A stretch of 64,000 nt of DNA, taken from positions 13,164,285 through 13,228,284 of the forward strand of contig OZ038482.1 of assembly GCA_964036315.1 (NCBI GenBank), read 5' to 3'. The translations under genes and the position numbers were made by a program. Shown one piece after another: positions 21,250 to 32,099 of this stretch. The DNA is from Acanthosepion esculentum (taxonomy: Eukaryota; Mollusca; Cephalopoda; Sepiida; Sepiidae). Position 1 is the stretch's first letter; each line of letters opens with the position of its first letter. The notes below the pieces were generated by a model. It had not been told where the DNA came from. It made no database searches and saw only the letters and a list, made by a program, of their open reading frames with translations.

Positions 21250-21487
21250 TTTAAGTGCCCAAAAGGAGAGAGCACGTTGGCATACATACAGACAGAAAGA
21301 GGGGGAGTGAGAAGATTTGCATCCACGATGTGAGAGAGAAGTTCTGTAGAGGACCGGTGGGGGGGGGGGTGAAGATGAAAAGAAAACACGTGCGTTTAAA
21401 TTTCCTGCTAGAAGAAAGGTCCAGCTACAAGAAAAATGGCGGACTTGGATTAAGTCCAACTGAAGATAAAGAAGACAGACAAACAAG

Positions 21488-21524
<37 letters not shown>
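21250..21524 (-). repeat. Family T, inverted 3' portion, next to a TA repeat
   Basis: On the minus strand TATATCGGTCTTGTTTGTC..., AGTTGGACTTAATCC, TTGTAGCTGGACC, GCAGGAAATTT and the C-rich CACCGGTCCTC block follow the same order as copies 1 and 2. The homology starts at a (TA)n run (21,492-21,523), suggesting truncation or insertion at that microsatellite. Confidence 0.6.
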
Positions 21525-21527
<3 letters not shown>

Positions 21528-21779
21528 AAATATTTGTATTGAAAAAAAAACAAAAACAAAAAAACAATTACAAAGCACATAGTTAACATTGTGTTTGTGT
21601 GTGAACATTTTTGTGTGTGTGAACGTTCGTATTTTGGAGAAGTTTGTAAGAGTTCATACGTACGTGAATGCGTGAAATATTATTTAACGTCTGACCTCAT
21701 AGTCGAGACGATAATTCTCTGGGACTACATTTTGCAGCAAGAAAAGAGAAAAAAGAGAATGAGCGAACTCGTATCTGTT

Positions 21780-22274
21780 ATTTATAGCTAATGTAATCAC
21801 GTGACAGGCTCACAGCGCCTTGGCGGGAAACTTGACTTAGTCACGCGCTGAAAAAATATATTGTGCGTGGGTGGATTCCAACGCCCACTTGTGTGTTTAT
21901 TGACCAATTAGAAGCTGATATTTCCTGAAAATATTTACTAAGCCGAGAAGGCTGTTGGGATCCGATTCTCCCAAAAGTGCATAAAATCGACTACATGAAA
22001 ATATAGTGATTATAAAATTGTCGCATAGCTGCGATTTGTAAATTGTCTATTACAAAGTAGTGTTGATTTATTATCCAATGAATGCATGTTGTTGTATAAT
22101 TTGGATTTGCGTATGTATGTATGTGTGTGATGATCATTACAGTTCATTGAACTTGACGGTGCCTTTGGTCGGTGGAAGAGGATAGACGAATGAAGCTGTT
22201 CTGTTGAAGTTGCCGATAGCTGGAAACGAATGGGTCTACCGAAATTTTCGTTGTCAATCTGTGTTTATACTGCC
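21780..22274 (+). promoter_or_regulatory. Possible promoter and non-coding first exon of the beta-helix gene
   Basis: TCACGTGAC (E-box palindrome) at about 21,797 and TTGGCGGGAAAC (E2F-like) near 21,820 lie in a CpG-richer stretch. The sequence before 22,275 ends ACTGCCT|GTAAGTAACT, a near-consensus donor. A matching acceptor TTTCTTTTATTTAG lies at 23,470, so a non-coding exon spliced to the exon with the start codon at 23,785 is plausible. This is inference from signals only. Confidence 0.35.
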
Positions 22275-22474
22275 TGTAAGTAACTCAAGGCTTAGAACTC
22301 TTCAGCACTACAATAGAACGATTTCATTCATCTATTAATTTCCCACTTTTTCACGTGGTATATTCTCGACTTCAACTGCGAAATAAGATTCAGTGAAAAT
22401 GATTTCTTAATTTTCTAAATTTTTTGTAGCCTACAAGTTGAATGGGGTGCAACATATCTATCAGCCTGTTATAA

Positions 22475-22560
22475 GTATAGTAGAATCCCGGACAACCGGA
22501 CTTAGAAGTCTTTCAGGTTATGAGGAATTGGTTACAAAGTCCGGATATGAGCGGTTATAT
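22475..22560 (+). repeat. Possible pogo/Tigger-like terminal sequence
   Basis: TAGTAGAATCCCGGACAACC GGACTT followed by TCCGGATATGAGCGGTTAT resembles the ends of pogo-type elements (CAGTAGAA..CGGnTATCCGGA). Only one such end was found and no TA duplication could be defined. Confidence 0.3.
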
Positions 22561-22589
22561 TTAGATTAAAAAAGAAAGAAAGAAAAGTA

Positions 22590-23320
22590 AAAAAAGGTGA
22601 GGTATTCAGAGTTTGGGAGGTTATTTACTGCTTACAAAAGTTTCATCATTTCAACACGCAAAAATAATTTAATAAAAAGTGAAGATATTTACCATTTATC
22701 AATTAAGGGACAATTTTATCAATATGATGAAAAAACTGAATTTGCTGGGTTAAGTTTTGAAGACATACAATATAATAAAAATGACAGAGTTAGTTGGAAT
22801 ATTAATAAGGAAAAAGAAGTCTCTAAACCTTGGTCTGAAAAAAGAAAGGGATTTTCAAGAAGAGATGAAATCTACAATTCCGAATGAAGATTTTTCAGGC
22901 AAATAATAATCCCGCTAGAAGATTTACGGAACACATTCCTTTACTTGTTAAGCTTAACAAATGTCAACAACGTAATATTTTTCAAAAATCCTCGAAAGGA
23001 TTAAATTACATTTTATATTCAAATCGCCTTTTCAATTTAAGCTTAAAATTGGATGCCTGTAAAATTTAATCTTCTTCAACACAACAAAATATAAGCAAAT
23101 TTTAAACAATCGCAAACCATATGTGGTTCATAATAATAATTCATTTGTTTTTTTTTTGTTTTTAACTATTTTTTAAAAAAATTTGTACCTTTTTAAATAC
23201 AAATTTTTAAAAAAGCATTAGTTTTCTTCGTGATTGCTGACAAATAATTTTTCTTAATTTTCCACTTTATCCACATATCTTCTCTCCCTTTGTCTCACCT
23301 GTCGCATGAAATTTACCTTT
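22590..23320 (+). other. A-rich sequence with an unsupported open frame
   Basis: A 96-codon frame at 22,597-22,887 includes YDEKTEFAGLSFEDIQYNKN and is compositionally better than most chance frames here, but there is no splice site, homologous domain or repeat evidence. It lies in the presumed first intron of the beta-helix gene. Confidence 0.3.
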
Positions 23321-23321
23321 T

Positions 23322-23373
23322 TGACTCAGGTGTGCCAGGTGTGACGTAGCCATCAGCAGCGCCAGTCACGTGA
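23322..23373 (+). promoter_or_regulatory. Cluster of AP-1, CRE-like and E-box motifs
   Basis: TGACTCA (23,322-23,328), TGACGTAG (23,342-23,349) and TCACGTGA (23,366-23,373) occur within 52 bp, about 410 bp upstream of the start codon at 23,785. They match consensus AP-1, CRE-like and palindromic E-box sites. The surrounding block is GC-richer than the AT-rich flanks. The minus strand here also has an open frame between a CCTAG acceptor and a GTAAAT donor, an alternative reading that I consider weaker. Confidence 0.4.
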
Positions 23374-23784
23374 TCTGCTTTCTTGACCTAGGATACCTGC
23401 TTCCCTCTTTACCAGTCAACAAATAAATTGGAGCCATTTTAACTTATTGATGGTACTTTCTTTTATTTAGTGGTTTTGTCCGCTTAAAAAAAATCCACTA
23501 GTTTTTTTAATTACTTTTTTTTAAAGACTCGAATTGTTTTATTTTTTATTACACGATGAAAGCTCACTATCCACTTGGAAGAAGAAAAGCAAGTTTTAAA
23601 CTATTTAAGACGTCACACTCAAGAAAATACAAGGGAAAATATTGATTATTAATTTTAAAATATCGAAATCACTGTGATTTGGGGAGGGGTATTTTCAAAA
23701 ACGGCATTTTATCCTTAACAAAAAAAATATTGTCACAACTCTGTATTGGCGTATACTTTAACAACAAACTAAACAAAAAAGACT

Positions 23785-24168
23785 ATGGCGAGATGCTGTT
23801 TCCACCCTACAATTGTCTCTTTCGGTTTTTCAATAATCGTCGTCCTTTGTTTTGTGGAAATGGTTAGTGGCCAGATCGAAACATACACCCCACCACCAAG
23901 AACATCTGACAACAAACCAATCGAGTCAAACGGAATTATTTACTATCTGGATTACATCCCGAAGCGATGTCAAAATCCTTACGTGAGGACTTTCCCTTTT
24001 GGGGGCATTGTTGATAGACCTGTAGCATTGGTGAAAAGACAGAGCCCTCATCGAATTGGGAAATCGATTGAAATATCCCCCAAAGGATGTTTATTTATCG
24101 AACCTGGATGTAAACTGGAATTCGCACCTGGTGAAGGAATCATTGTCAACGGTACTCTAATAGCCAGG
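23785..24168 (+). CDS. First coding exon: signal peptide and start of a right-handed beta-helix protein, bark beetle/anakonda-like
   Basis: Starts ATGGCGAG and runs 128 codons exactly to AGCCAGG|GTAATT, leaving phase 0. Residues 1-30 form a signal peptide (basic N-terminus, hydrophobic VSFGFSIIVVLCFVEMVSG, cleavage likely before QIETY). Then comes a Pro-rich linker, CQNPYVRTFPFGGIVDRPVA and SPHRIGKSIEIS, and then KGCLFIEPGCKLEFAPGEGI followed by IVNGTLIAR. The last part is the pattern that opens parallel beta-helix repeats in the bark beetle (anakonda) family of large extracellular membrane proteins acting at epithelial tricellular junctions in flies. The next exons are not identifiable in the window. 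An upstream acceptor TTTATTTAG at 23,470 would place 314 nt of leader in the same exon. Family assignment is from remembered motif style; a plain signal-peptide/beta-helix protein is the safe statement. Confidence 0.75.
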
Positions 24169-26470
24169 GTAATTTTTTTAAAAATTGTTCTAATGAAAAA
24201 AGTGTGTTTGTATTGTCTGATCCCGTTGTTTTTAAATAATTTTGTTTTTAACTTATTTATTTATTTAATTTTTTTCCTGGCAGTTCATTTTCATATAGTG
24301 AAAAATATTTAAAATAGTAACACGAGAAAATTTAAATGCTGATCCGTATTTAAAAGAAAATGCTTACAAATTAAAAATGAATCTTGCAGTGATCCTTTCA
24401 AAAGATGTAACAATTACCTTCATAACACAATTGCCCTTGCTTTTCATTAATTTTTATAACAACTAATGTAAAAATAGTAAGTGTAAAAAAACAAAATAGA
24501 ATAACAAATAATTATTTAAATTGTTGTAAAAATTCATTGAAAAAAAAAATTGCCTTCAGACCATATCCCCTATTCATAAAAACAACTAAAAAAGAAAACA
24601 AACAAAAAACAACTAAAAGCATTTGAAATTAAATAAATATCTTTGTTTTATTGAGTTTTGCTCTTGCATGTTACAATTCAGAGCTGATTTTTAGGTAGAC
24701 GAGGACCGATTTAGAAAACAAAATGATTTACTTTCCTCAAAAGCCTTGTGCTTTTAATTTAATTTAACTAATGATCACTAAATGATTCAGTATTGAATTT
24801 CGAAAGTTTTCATAAAATTAATTAATAAATATAAAAATATTTTTACCGTGACTTAAAAAAACAGCATATTTATAATAATTTCAATCATTTGTGAATAGTT
24901 TCTGAAAGTTTCATTAATATCCGACAATTATTTTTATTTTGACAAGATTTTTCAAATTAATGTAAGTCTTACAAAAAATACGCTAAAATTTGCTGTTATT
25001 TAGTACTTCCGCTGATGCAAAGAGAAACAGTTTGTTTTAATTTTAATCAAAAGTTAGAATGTTCTAAAAAGACGGAAAATTTTTAAAATAATTAAAAATA
25101 ATTTTTGTTTCCTCTTAATAGTAACAAAACGAGTAACATAAACATTTTGACGATATAAAATTAAAAATTTTGTTTTCGTCAAGTTTGGGGTCTCTTTCAT
25201 TATTATGCTAATGCTCTTTTTTTTGTAGCGAAATTGTGACGGGTCCTCCTCTAGGTGAACCTATTTTGATCGCGTCTGTTTGCTTCGCATATAAAATTTT
25301 AACACTAATAAAAACAACAGTTGGTTATTTTTTATTTTAAATTACCACGTTGTCGAAAATCCTTAAGAATAAGTCTATATTTTAAAATTAAAAATCACTT
25401 TTGTTTTCAGGAATTTGTTTAATATTTTTCAAACTGCAAAAATAAATGATAGTTTTTATTTAAATTAAGCAATAAAAATGTAATTTCAGTTATATTTTGT
25501 TAAACGCCCAGCAATCAACATATTGTCACTAAAAAAAAAAAATGTTTTTCAACAAGTGCTGCTGTCGAAGGTTGTCATCTACATATTTTCTTTTCCCCTA
25601 TTTTTGTTGTAAATCACCAGCCTTTCCCTTTCCACCGTTGAAAGGCAGTTAATTTTGAAAATGTTCAAAACTTAATTTTTAATTCTTAACCGCTGATACA
25701 TACATCATGTTGGTTTGATTTCAAACAATACATACTTCATTTTGGACATCATGTATGTGACCTCGGGCTGATTAAAGACAAAATAGACAAAAAGGAAAAA
25801 AGATACACGCAACCCTTTAGGTATTTCCCTACCCTCCTGCTCCGCCCTGAGAAACAACAAGTTACAACAAACTTGTTACCTTGAAATGTGTGACCTAATT
25901 CATTTACTAATCTGTTTCATTTTTCAACCTCCCACACAGCGAGGTAAAATACTTTCATATTCGGGATTTATGGCTAATTCACGTTTTATTTATTTTCTAC
26001 TATAACCTAATTAAAAAAAAAGAAGTTAATTTCAAATTGCGTGAAAATTTTTAATTAACTTTTTTTCCTCTATTCCAAAAAACTTATTCTCCTCTGTCTC
26101 TCTGCCAGAAAACGTTAAAAGTGCGGGAATAAAAAAAAATAAGGGACGATTTTTAATTTCTAAAGTTTCAATTCCAGAATGTTTAGGAAATGTTAATTAT
26201 TTGATTAATTAGAAATTCCGTAAACAAAATGAAAAAAAAAAAAATTAAAAGAAAATTGTTTTGCACTTATTGACTCGATTGTTTAGGTTGAGAACTCAAG
26301 GCAAAAAAAAAAAGCGATATTTGAAAAATATTCAATTATTTTTCACTTTGTAAAATAAATAACTTGTATTTTTTTTCGCACACGAGGGAAACTATGAAAA
26401 TTTTTTTTTTTTTTTTTTTTTAAAAAGAGAACTCTTGCTTATTCACACGGCAAATATATTTTCTTTTCTT
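24169..26470 (+). other. First intron after the signal-peptide exon; no other feature
   Basis: Extremely AT-rich with many homopolymer runs, including a long T-run at about 26,400-26,421. No ORF, RNA or repeat family member was recognised in these 2.3 kb, in contrast to the repeat-dense sequence on either side. The first ~150 bases appear to be shared with the decayed copy at 54,646-54,790. Confidence 0.6.
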
Positions 26471-27330
26471 CTGTGTGCAATGTCCCTTCAGGACTTTGGC
26501 GATTATGGCTCTTTCACAATTTCCTGTCTTTTGTAGCTTTTAGTAAATTTTTTTTTTTTATTATCTCTTCTTTGCCCTTACCGTTCACTGCTAAATTGGA
26601 AATTGAAAAAAAATGATAAAAGGGCCTTGTAAGTGGTGAACCATACTGTAAAAAAACAAACTGTATTCCAACTTCAACAAGACAACAAATTAAAACACAC
26701 ATATCACCGCATCTAGTAATTATGTTCACACAAATCCACAAAAGCTGAGTATCATTTACCATGTATTCAATTTTGAAAGCAGAATAACATCGTATTTTTA
26801 TTACTTCAAAGTTCCCAAGAAAATTAAATTTCGGCATTAAATGATTCATAATGCCATTAAATAAACAAATCAATCTCTCCCAAACCCTGTTCGGCCATCC
26901 ATTTACGCAAGCTCATCATGTGCTATTCCTCTGTGTCCCTCTTGCCTTGAACTTGCCCTGTGAGTTTCTAATCTTCCAAGCCCTCTTTCCTCATAATATG
27001 ACCGAGAAATTTCAACAGTCTCTTTCTAATGTTAAGTATAAGTCTCCCTTTTTGTTTCTATTTTCTCTAAAACTTTGCCATTGCTCACATATTTAGTTCA
27101 TAGTATTCTCAGCATCCTTCTGCAGAACGACATTTTCTGTTGCTTCAGGTTCCTTCATCAGTGAGGAGATTGTCCAGCATTCACTGCCATAGAGGAGGAC
27201 TAATATTGCATAACAGTTCAGTACTCTTTCTATTGCTTCTAAAAAATTTTCTGTTTGTTGATACTTTGCTTAGCTTTTGGAATGCATCTTTCACTATCCA
27301 AATTCACATTCAGATTTTGGTCTTGCATTG
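26470..27330 (-). mobile_element. RTE-like LINE tail (copy 2), interrupted
   Basis: The minus strand reads, from high to low coordinates, an MSFCRRMLRIL-like block near 27,130, a GLGRLETHRASS-type variant of the EGLEN block near 26,960, and the LLKATKDRKL block near 26,530. The segment 26,575-26,870 between them is unrelated AT-rich sequence, so another insertion or expansion splits the copy. Confidence 0.6.
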
Positions 27331-27344
27331 TGTTACTAGTTTGA

Positions 27345-28112
27345 TTTGATTATGGCATATCAACCTCAATGTGTTATTTAATGCCGACAAAATGTTTATT
27401 GATTGTAATATTTTTTTTCAAAAATCTATTTCTGGTAATTATTTTTTTTCCTTCAAAAAATCTATTTCTGGTAATTATTTTTTTTCTTTTTTTCCTTCAA
27501 AAACCTATTTCTGGTAATTATTTTTTTTTCCTTCAAAAACCTATTTCTGGTAATTATTTTTTTTTCCTTCAAAAAATCTATTTCTGGTAATATATATATA
27601 TTTTTCTTTTTTTCCTTCAAAAAATCTATTTCTGGTAATATATATATTTTTTTTCTTTTTTTCCTTCAAAAAATCTATTTCTGGTAATATATATTTTTTT
27701 TCTTTTTTTCCTTCAAAAAATCTATTTCTGGTAATATATATATATTTTTCTTTTTTTCCTTCAAAAAATCTATTTCTGGTAATATATATATTTTTTTTCT
27801 TTTTTTCCTTCAAAAAATCTATTTCTGGTAATATATATATTTTTTTTCTTTTTTTCCTTCAAAAAATCTATTTCTGGTAATATTTGTTTTTCAAAAATAT
27901 ATTTGCACTATTTTTACATTTTCATAGTGTTTTGATCCCAATTTAGGGGTTAACTATTTTTTCCTAGTTGGGACCCTAATTGGTGCTACCATCCTGGGTC
28001 AGGGTGGACCTGGGAACACTTGCAATTAAGTGGTGGTTCCGTGCTCCTCAAACCTCCTGATCAGAGGTCTTGCTGTTGGACATAATTTATCATCATACCC
28101 AGGACAGCTAAC
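27345..28112 (+). repeat. Dispersed repeat family C, longest copy
   Basis: Order of blocks: CATATCAACCTCAATG, TTATTTAATGCCGACAAAA, a minisatellite (27,410-27,890), TTTCATAGTGTTTTGATCCC, GGGGTTAACTATTT, GTTGGGACCCTAATTGGTGC, GGGTCAGGGTGGACCTGGGA, CTCCTGATCAGAGG and TCATACCCAGGACAGCT. The same order, inverted, is at 37.87-38.48 and 51.6-51.97 kb. No coding capacity. Confidence 0.85.
27410..27890 (+). repeat. Minisatellite internal to family C
   Basis: About nine units of CCTTCAAAAAATCTATTTCT GGTAAT separated by variable T-rich or TATATATA spacers, with unit length 40-62 bp. Long artificial frames arise on both strands from the repeat. Confidence 0.95.
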
Positions 28113-28329
28113 TTGATTTTGTTATCTCCATTGTGTAATTTGCATGTTGGGTTGTCCCATTTGTTGACAACCCTCAGCTGATTGAATTAGATACAGATAT
28201 TGTCAGTCAGGCTCTTTTATACTTTGCTTTTGTCTCTTGCATTGCATAAATTAAGTAAAATAAAAACCTAAAATGAAGTAAAATTCAAGCTTATTCATAT
28301 GGTAACAGCCTTTTAAATGAAACTAGTTT

Positions 28330-28640
28330 ATTTACATTATTCAGACTGTTATCCTCATCTTCGTTGCCATATTCACAACATTTTGGCCATTGTATGCTCT
28401 GGCCATCTTCAGGTGATTGGAATTTTCAAACCAAACCCTTTATTTCATCTACCGCGGTAGATTGTTCTAATTCCACGTGCCATGCCTCTTCCAGATGTCT
28501 CGGTTATTTTCCTTTAAATCTCGTTTTTTTTTTTCCTTGTTCACCACAGCTGTAGCGGGAACTCACAGCTCTTTGGTTTTGACGTCTATTCACTAGATCT
28601 AATCAACGTCTTTATCCACTGGGTCATGTCTTTGAGGACG
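28330..28640 (-). repeat. tRNA-derived SINE family A, copy
   Basis: Minus-strand SINE with a degraded tRNA-like head near 28,560-28,640, CACGTGGAATTAGAACAATC, CACCTGAAGATGGCCAGAGC and a GGCCAAAATGTTGTGAATA tail ending in AATGTAAATA. It belongs to the most abundant SINE family in the window (about ten copies). Confidence 0.8.
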
Positions 28641-28930
28641 TCTGTGTATGAATTTCTGTGACTTTAAAACTAATGTCTCAGCACTCTTTTTTACCAGTGC
28701 TCATATTGCAATTTTCCGTGGCATATTTTTTTTTTACCAGAGCTCATACTGAAATTTTTGTGTTATTCATTGCTTTTCTCTAGCACTTATTTAGTTTACT
28801 TTAAAATTATTGAATTTGTTTTTTGTATATGTGGCACATAGAATGCTAACTCATTTTAAGCATTTATTTATTCAAAGAAAATGGCCATAAACCTCGCTTA
28901 CTCCAAATGGTTTTAATAATATTAGCTGTT
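28640..28930. other. Unassigned sequence following the SINE
   Basis: Two blocks of the type TTTACCAGNGCTCATANTG occur at 28,690 and 28,735 and recur at 53,277-53,365 next to another family-A copy, so the shared segment extends beyond the SINE. Confidence 0.4.
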
Positions 28931-29135
28931 TCCTTATAAGGAAACATTTGGTATTCATTGACCAAGCAATAAGTGCTACAGTTGATTGAACTTTATAAAA
29001 TCTGTCTATTAAAACAATTTTTCAGGAAAATACCTTTCCAAAGTCCAGAAAATATTACTCTTTCCAATATTCTTCCTTATTAACCGTTTTGTTTGAAGTA
29101 TTGTGGAATCTAAACATCATGACTGTCATTATTTT
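28930..29135 (+). repeat. Dispersed repeat, pair with 38,530-38,740
   Basis: TAAGGAAACATTTGGTATTC, TTAAAACAATTTTTCAGGAA, AAGTCCAG and TGTGGAATCTAAACATC match ATAAGGAAACATTTAGCAGT, CTTAAAACAATTTTTCATGA, AAGTCCAG and TGCGGAATGTCAAAGC at 38.5 kb in the same orientation. Family unknown. Confidence 0.6.
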
Positions 29136-29379
29136 CTCTTTGAGTTACGTGTACTATCCATTTTAGTTGTTACTATTGTTGAGAGTCCTCTAGTGCGGTT
29201 GGTTTTTACTATTTGGTACAATTCTTTGTGATTCTGCAGCACAAGTCTTTAAGGTTCAAAGGAGAGTGCGCTCTTTGCTAAGGCCGACAGGGTTCATTCA
29301 TTTCAAACCATTTCTAGCTGGTGTTTAAAATATTGCAATAAAAATGTATAGCTGGCCATTCGTATTCGAGGATACTCGT

Positions 29380-29830
29380 CTACTCGATCAGCTAGCCAAT
29401 CCCTATTGCAGATGCTTACTCAGGCACATTTGTGTTTCTTCAACACCCACAGAGCCTGCCTGCAGTTTATACTGCAACTATGCTGAGCAGACATTAGTTA
29501 CAGTTTCTGGGAGAGAGTGTGTTATCTAGTGTGATCAACAATTTGAACAAGGCCAGCACGCTCAAGCCATAAGCCGTGATGACTTGTGACTTCATGCTAG
29601 CACAGCTATCGCCGACCCCCCCCCCATCCCAAGGGTTCTGTCTATTGAATTTCACTCACAAGGCTTGTCAACCCATGGTATGGTTTTCAGGCACTTTCCA
29701 AAGGTGCCACATGCTGGGACCAACCCGTCAAATCCGATCATGGTACGATTTGAAGCTGGGTCTCATGGTCAGAATGCAGATGTTTTAACCACCCTGCCAT
29801 GGGGCCATAGTAGTAGTAAACAACAGATTG
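29380..29830 (-). repeat. tRNA-like SINE family B, copy 1
   Basis: On the minus strand the tRNA-like head (ATGGCAGGGTGGTTAAAAC as A-box region, CTTCAAATCGTACC as B-box region) lies at about 29,735-29,805, followed by a body containing GCTTGTGAGTGAAATTC and a tail with TGCCTGAGTAAGCATC. It aligns over about 400 bp with 34,488-34,895. Confidence 0.65.
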
Positions 29831-29849
29831 TGCAATTGATTCCTGTCAT

Positions 29850-30660
29850 ATGAGAGAGCCAATGGATTGCTCAGTGACACTCATCCAGGATAAGTTCAGA
29901 AAATCTTTTTCCCCAATTTTACTAGCGATTGGTTGACATAAATGCTCATCATCTTGAATCGACACTCAACTGGCCTTGAAATACATGCTATACTTATGCC
30001 TGTATTTAATATAAAAGGATGTTTGTCAAAACCTGACAAAGCATTTTGAGCATCTTGGGTGATGATTTGCTTAACATCATGCAAAATTTGATGCAGACAT
30101 ATTATTCAAATTTCCCAGCCAGTGTAAAATATTACAAAACCTTGTATAATATTTGAATTTGAGAAAATAGCGCAAGATTTACTGACAGCGTCTCAGCAAC
30201 TGAATATCTATAAGTGTGAGATGCACACTTTCTTGCTGAACAAAACAATCACAACTTGTACAGTTTGGTAATTATTGGTTGCTATATTGTAAATTTGAAA
30301 AAGTAAGATTTAAAGTTGTTGATTTCAATCCAATTACGAATTAATATTTATTCTTGTAAATTTACAAAAATTGTTGCACAAGGCTTCATTCAATACTGTA
30401 TACTCAGTCAGAAAAAGAACTTGTTCATCACCTCTCAATCCTACATCTACCATAATACCCCATATTCACATGGGTCCTACAAAACGCTCCATGATGTAAA
30501 AAATTTATGTCTTTTAGTATTTCTTCCTTTTCTATTACGAAAAATATATAAAAATTTATAAAATTAATTATATAAAAATATACAATCCAATCTAATTAGA
30601 AAGGACTGCAAAAAATTTGCCTCTCCCCAATTTATAGGCAGAAGTACACAAATGCATGCT
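29850..30660. other. AT-rich sequence, nothing recognised
   Basis: No exon with splice support, no RNA and no repeat family member. Short frames at 30,316-30,561 are compositional. Confidence 0.5.
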
Positions 30661-31085
30661 GGGATTTTTTCACTATTTACATTATTCGGTCTATTGTCCT
30701 CATCTTTGTGCCATAATTATTACGTTTTGGCCGTTGTATGTTCCGGCCTTCTTCAGATGGGTGGAATGTCGAACTGAACCCTTTATTTCAGGACACATGG
30801 CACACTGGATAAAGGCATTAGTTAGATCCAGTGGCAGGACCCAAAGAGTGTGAGTTCAATACCCAGTTAAGGCAGTGGAGAACTTGGAGAGGGGAATTAA
30901 CAGGAGATAACTGACATCCATTAAACATGGCACGTGGAACTAAAACAGTCTACCCCAGTGAGTGAAATAAAGGGTTCAGTTTGACATTCCAACCACCTGA
31001 AGAAGGCCGGAGCGTACAACGGCAGAAAACATGTAATATGGCGACAAAGATGAGAACAATAGTCCGAATAATGTAAATAGTGTAC
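30661..31085. repeat. SINE family A fold-back: truncated minus-strand copy abutting a full plus-strand copy
   Basis: 30,661-30,790 is the tail half on the minus strand (TTTACATTATTCGGTCTATT through CCCTTTATTTCA). At 30,791 a full plus-strand copy begins GGACACATGGCACACTGGAT (tRNA A-box region), with GAGTTCAATACCC as the B-box region, and ends GAATAATGTAAATAGTG. The two arms are inverted repeats about 120 bp long. Confidence 0.85.
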
Positions 31086-31089
31086 ATAA

Positions 31090-32095
31090 TTCCTCATCTC
31101 AGAAAAATAGATAGATACTGGGATTTTTTCCTAGCAAATAAGTCATTTCTCAGTTTTATTTCGCTCACTCCCAGTCTATCTTGTCTTGAAGTTAGAACAC
31201 TACGTTCGCTTGTCAGAGCTTGCTGTGAGTCAACCCTAGTTCTTAGCTTGTGGATGTTTTGCCTTATTGCTGTTGCTTTGCCTTGCATATATTGTTATTT
31301 CTTTCTTTTCCCCTGTTCTTTTCTTTTATTGTTTATTGCAATCTTTGTCAATTCTGTTTGTTGAAAGGTTCTGTTACTTATTTTGCCTTTGACCCTGGCC
31401 ACCCACTTCACAAAAGTCGTCACTATTTTCTGAATGGTTACAACTGAGCTTCGCATTATTTTCAATTGTAAAGACTTGGAGGTATGTAAATTTTGGAGAT
31501 AAATTCTTTTCATGAATTGTCAAAACTCATTAAATGTGTTTTTATCTACAAAATAATTCTTTTTACTATTTCAAAAAGTATATGTGCAGTCCCATGCTGA
31601 TGATAATTTACAGAATCCCAGACACATCATCATCAACAACACTTAGCATTTTGATCATATTGAGGCATTACCATTAATTGGCAATTCATTTAGTTTTTGT
31701 TTCTTATTTCTTTAGATCGTAATTTATGGTTCAGCTATTGTTCTTTGCTACTGGTAGCATGTAATCTAACTTGTTGCTACAAGAAAGGATAGCCAATGTC
31801 ATGTAGCCAGCTCATCACTTGCCATGAGAGATGCTGTAAAAAGGAATTACTTGGCATGGTATCCCCAAAATTTAATGAGTCATGGGGAAATATCCATTAA
31901 ATGTGGGTGGGGAGATTGTTTAAAATGATGTCACTTCTAGGTCACCTTTGGCATGATCGCACGAACTTCTAGTATGACAAAAGTTGTAAACTCTGAAAAT
32001 ACTTTGGCTACATAAATCGGGATAAAAATTGACATTATATTGAAGAAACTGTCATAAAATGACAATTGCTGATTTCTTGTTTAAATATCAGTAGA
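31090..32095. other. Unassigned sequence
   Basis: No repeat family or exon recognised in about 1 kb. A good donor-like GTATGT at 31,472 lacks a matching acceptor. Confidence 0.45.
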
Positions 32096-32099
32096 TAGC

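Noticed and set aside
27369..27813. Repetitive open frames (FLQKPISGNYFF and KEKKKKNIYITRNRFFEG)
   Set aside because: Both strands are open because the minisatellite unit lacks stops in those frames; no protein family.
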